Below are positions 61,442-64,000 of a stretch of 64,000 nt of DNA, piece by piece. Location of the stretch: NCBI GenBank assembly GCA_963743575.1, contig CAVUQC010000007.1:1240001-1304000 (forward strand), written 5' to 3'. Each line of letters begins with the position of its first letter. Within the stretch, counting starts at the first letter, position 1. A program made the translations under genes and the position numbers. The notes below the pieces were generated by a model. It searched no databases, had not been told where the DNA came from, and was given only the letters and a program-made list of their open reading frames with translations. Origin of the DNA: DASUPK01 sp963743575. Its GTDB lineage: Bacteria; Actinomycetota; Thermoleophilia; Solirubrobacterales; 70-9.

Positions 61442-63190
61442 GTGACGCGGGAGAAGAGATTGAACAGGGAGAGATCGAGGAGACGCCGAGGGGGGCTCCT
61501 GATCGTCGTGCTTTGCCTGGCGGCGATCGCCGCGCTGCCGCCCGCCGCCGGGGCCGTGCTCTCGGGCACGAACGGCAGGATCGCCTTCATACAGGGGCCC
61601 GCCTTCGGCAATACGCAGCTCTTCCTGCGGACCGTCACCAGCAGCACGGGTGCCGGCTCCATCAGCGGTCCGCTCAACACGGGCCTGACGCTGCAGCACC
61701 GCCACCCGACCTGGTCGCCCGACCGCACGAAGCTTGCGTTCGCCGAGGGCCCGGGCGGTGCGACCGGCTACGACATCTACATCCTCGATCTGACCACGCC
61801 GGGCGCCACCCCGCAAAACATCACCAACTCCAACAACGTCACCGACGACCGCCCGGCCTGGTCCCCGGACGGCACCCGCATCGCATACGAGAGCGGCAGC
61901 GACATCATCGTCCACCCGCTGAGCGGCGGCGGCGATCTCAACCTGACGAGCACGCTCACTCCCAAGGCGTGGAAAGCGGCCTGGAGCCCGGACTCGCAGA
62001 CTCTCTATTACTCGGTCGGGGACATCAGCCAGCCCCCGAACGGCACCAACAACGACATCAGGCTCTACCAGCAGCCGGCGAACAACTCGAGCGCGGGGAC
62101 GGAGCTGCTCCACGTCAGCGGCGCCCACGTCTTCCAGCCCTCGATCTCCCCCGACGGGACGAAGCTCTGTTACACCCTCAGTCCTGAGGCCGGGAACAGC
62201 AAGAAGGCCGCCGTCGTCGCCGCGCCCCTGAGCGCGCCCGGCTCGATCACCGTCATTGCCGACGGCGCCAACATCACGGGCGACTACAACTGCACCTGGT
62301 CGCCGGATGGAACGAAGATCGCGTACACCGACGACTACGCGGCCAACGGCGAGATCTACATGAGGAACTCCGACGCCACTGGCATTCCGATCGACCTGAC
62401 CAACAGCGCCGGCGTGTTCGACGGGAACGCCGACTGGGCGCCGGACGGGCGCCCCCAGTGTCGGGACACGACCGTGACCACCTATGCTGGCTTCCCGGTT
62501 TCGATTCCTCTCCCGTGCGCGGACACCGGGCCCGCGTACGAGCAGACGAGCGTCCGCGCGTTGACGCTCGACGGCTCGGGCCCGACGCAGGGCAGTGTCT
62601 CGACCACCGACCCCCAGACCCTGCCGGCGAGCATCACCTACACACCCAATCCCGGCTTCACCGGCACTGACTCCTTCAAGGTAAGGAGCTTTGACGAGGT
62701 CGCCTTCGGCGACAGGGACGGGACCCTGACCGTCCAGGTCGTGCCGGCGCCGGTGTGCGCCGGCAAAGCGTCCACCATCGTGGGCACGGCCGGGCCCGAC
62801 GTGCTCACGGGCACTCCCGGCCCCGACGTGATCTCGGGCCTCGGCGGCAATGACAGGATCTCGGGCCTCGGCGGCGGCGACGTGATCTGCGGCAACGAGG
62901 GCAACGACATCCTCACCGGCGCCCGCGGCAAGGACACGCTGATCGGCGGATCGGGCAACGACAAGATCAACGGCGGCGCCGCCAAGGACAAGCTCAAGGG
63001 CGAGGCCGGCAATGACGTGCTCAAGGGCGGTCCAGCCAGGGACGTGCTCAAGGGCGGTCCCGGCAACGACTTCCTGCTCGGGCAAGGAGGCAGCGACCTG
63101 CTGGTCGGCCAGGGCGGGCGCGACACTTGCTTCGGAGGCGGCGGCGGGTCCGACCGGGGACGGACCTGCGAGAGGCTGAAGGGGATCTAG
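61442..63190 (+). CDS. Secreted TolB-like propeller protein with C-terminal RTX calcium-binding repeats
   Basis: The 582-residue product starts at GTG 61442. A basic N-terminus and signal peptide (about 18-38) lead into PD40/TolB-like blades with repeated WSPDGT and ISPDGT motifs (about 85-345). A cadherin/Ig-like strand region follows (ASITYTPNPGFTGTDSFKV), then about ten RTX nonapeptides of the GGxGNDxLxG type (about 455-570). It is likely exported and folds on binding calcium. It is the sole gene between tail repeats 3 and 4. Confidence 0.88.
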   Translation: MTREKRLNRERSRRRRGGLLIVVLCLAAIAALPPAAGAVLSGTNGRIAFIQGPAFGNTQLFLRTVTSSTGAGSISGPLNTGLTLQHRHPTWSPDRTKLAFAEGPGGATGYDIYILDLTTPGATPQNITNSNNVTDDRPAWSPDGTRIAYESGSDIIVHPLSGGGDLNLTSTLTPKAWKAAWSPDSQTLYYSVGDISQPPNGTNNDIRLYQQPANNSSAGTELLHVSGAHVFQPSISPDGTKLCYTLSPEAGNSKKAAVVAAPLSAPGSITVIADGANITGDYNCTWSPDGTKIAYTDDYAANGEIYMRNSDATGIPIDLTNSAGVFDGNADWAPDGRPQCRDTTVTTYAGFPVSIPLPCADTGPAYEQTSVRALTLDGSGPTQGSVSTTDPQTLPASITYTPNPGFTGTDSFKVRSFDEVAFGDRDGTLTVQVVPAPVCAGKASTIVGTAGPDVLTGTPGPDVISGLGGNDRISGLGGGDVICGNEGNDILTGARGKDTLIGGSGNDKINGGAAKDKLKGEAGNDVLKGGPARDVLKGGPGNDFLLGQGGSDLLVGQGGRDTCFGGGGGSDRGRTCERLKGI

Positions 63191-63193
63191 GCC

Positions 63194-63221
63194 GCAGGGT
63201 TCGAGTCCTATCGGATGCGCT
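63194..63221 (+). repeat. att-like direct repeat, copy 4 (degenerate)
   Basis: GGGTTCGAGTCCTATCGGATGCGCT resembles the T-arm and acceptor end of tRNA-Arg, with several changes. It begins three bases after the stop of the RTX gene. It could be a decayed tail or derive from a different tRNA. Confidence 0.5.
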
Positions 63222-63422
63222 TCTGGGGGTAGGGCCGGGCAAGTCTGCATCCCTTCGCTTGTTGTTGCGCGGCGGTTACTTGTGCCGGCGCTTACGGCCC
63301 TTCTCCGGCCCTTGGTAGAGCGGTGAAATAAGGGCAAGCCGGTCCGAACCGGTGTGACGGAACCCGCTCCGGAGGAGGGATCTTGTCTTTCGGATGCCCG
63401 CTGGGCCACCCAGAGCTACGCC

Positions 63423-63466
63423 CTACGAAACCGAAGGTCACAGGTTCGAATCCTGTCGGGCGCGCT
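63423..63466 (+). repeat. att-like direct repeat, copy 5
   Basis: 44 bp identical to the tRNA-Arg tail from CTACGAAA to CGCGCT. It is the last copy in the window and lies 70 bp before a gene that looks like chromosomal backbone, so it may be the true outer right boundary. Confidence 0.87.
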
Positions 63467-63535
63467 GTCGGCGAGTCAGTGCGAACTTGGGACGGGCTGC
63501 GGCGCGGCCGCCGAGGCCGAGCTTCAGGACCGGAC

Positions 63536-64000
63536 CTACGCGGGTGGCTCGGCGAGGATCGTGATCGCCGCAAGGACCAGAGCGAGTCCGCCGAAGCTGA
63601 CGTTCGCGGCCAGCTTGTCCGAGGTCCTCGCCGCCGCCAGGCATTGCAGCGCGTAGTAGACGGCGAAGGCACGTGATGCGATCACTATCAGGGTGAAGGT
63701 GGGAATGGCCCAAACCAGGAGGATCGCCACCACCCCGCTGAACAGGTAGGGCCGGACTCCCTTCATCCGGCGAGGAAAGAGCCCCTGAAGGTTGCCATGA
63801 GCGGCGAGGGTGTCGGCGGTGGCCGCACTGAATTGGCTCAGAACGGCGGTCACCACGAGGGCCACCGAGAGGAGGGGCAGGAGGCGATCGGTGATGTCGA
63901 GAAGCGTCGAGTCCGCTCCGCTGCTGCCGAGTCCCATCTCCGGTGTGGCGACGGCCACGAAGCCGATGTAGATCGACGACGAAACCAGCTGCGAGATCCG
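63536..64000 (-). CDS. C-terminal part of an integral membrane protein (runs off window)
   Basis: The minus-strand frame is open to the window edge; 154 residues are visible, ending at the stop at 63536. Four hydrophobic segments (around IYIGFVAVATP, LLPLLSVALVVTAVLSQF, LFSGVVAILLVWAI, GGLALVLAAITIL) and a loop with SQFSAATADTLAAHGNLQGL suggest a multi-helix transporter or channel. I cannot name the family. It probably marks the return to chromosomal backbone. Confidence 0.65.
   Translation of the reverse strand, partial: RISQLVSSSIYIGFVAVATPEMGLGSSGADSTLLDITDRLLPLLSVALVVTAVLSQFSAATADTLAAHGNLQGLFPRRMKGVRPYLFSGVVAILLVWAIPTFTLIVIASRAFAVYYALQCLAAARTSDKLAANVSFGGLALVLAAITILAEPPA

Larger units (their letters stand above)
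63191..63535. other. 345-bp gap containing tail repeats 4 and 5; no gene seen
   Basis: Apart from the two repeats, I find no coding sequence with recognisable homology. Translations across the repeats give peptides such as RIRTCDLRF, a known artefact of reading through tRNA-Arg sequence. Confidence 0.6.

Noticed and set aside
61292..63409. Long minus-strand frame opposite the RTX gene, containing the peptide RIRTCDLRF
   Set aside because: This peptide arises from translating the reverse of tRNA-Arg sequence and is a known database artefact. The plus strand has a signal peptide, propeller blades and RTX repeats.

Overview
The window is high-GC DNA from an actinobacterium, most likely of the Thermoleophilia/Solirubrobacterales type. 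This is inferred from a collinear nuoA-B-C-D-E operon, an F420-type (deazaflavin) reductase, a WS/DGAT acyltransferase, secreted calcium-binding and RTX proteins, and tRNAs without encoded CCA.

Region 1 (1-25.6 kb) looks like chromosomal backbone. It holds the nuo operon (minus strand), a VOC protein divergent from an HxlR-type regulator, a flavin reductase, a lipoprotein cytochrome c, serS with a LuxR-type response regulator, msrB, a thioesterase-like protein, and secreted proteins. Two c-di-GMP enzymes follow (GGDEF/HD-GYP and PAS/GGDEF/EAL), then two tRNA-Ser genes, tandem L,D-transpeptidases, WS/DGAT, a decayed MFS/hydroxyacid-oxidase pair, an acyltransferase and tRNA-Arg(ACG).

Region 2 (25.6-59.9 kb) is an island with visibly more A/T in third codon positions. 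It is bounded by tRNA-Arg and an exact 47-bp copy of that tRNA's 3' part. It carries a dense set of catabolic genes: ALDH, luciferase-like monooxygenase, CocE/NonD hydrolase, class III aminotransferase, HyuA/HyuB, several SDRs, cupin, two NodB/PuuE-type hydrolases, methyltransferase, a complete RbsABC-like importer, OsmC, two trimethylamine-dehydrogenase-like flavoenzymes, TcuA/TcuB and alanine dehydrogenase, with TetR and two GntR regulators. My reading is import and ring opening of a cyclic amide, imide or ureide, transamination of the resulting amino acid, oxidation of the aldehyde, and return of amino groups through alanine dehydrogenase. The substrate is not identified.

Region 3 (59.9-63.5 kb) is a short series of modules separated by further copies of the tRNA-Arg 3' tail (about 61.32, 63.19 degenerate, 63.42 kb). 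Two of the intervals each hold one secreted-protein gene. Backbone seems to resume at 63.5 kb with a truncated membrane protein. I see no integrase in the window.

Several genes (HxlR regulator, MFS transporter, alanine dehydrogenase, second flavoenzyme, DUF3892 protein) have single-base frameshifts, several of them in short G runs. serS and the TetR gene lack a normal start codon. This pattern fits either sequencing or assembly indels or real decay, and should be settled before conclusions are drawn from any of these genes.
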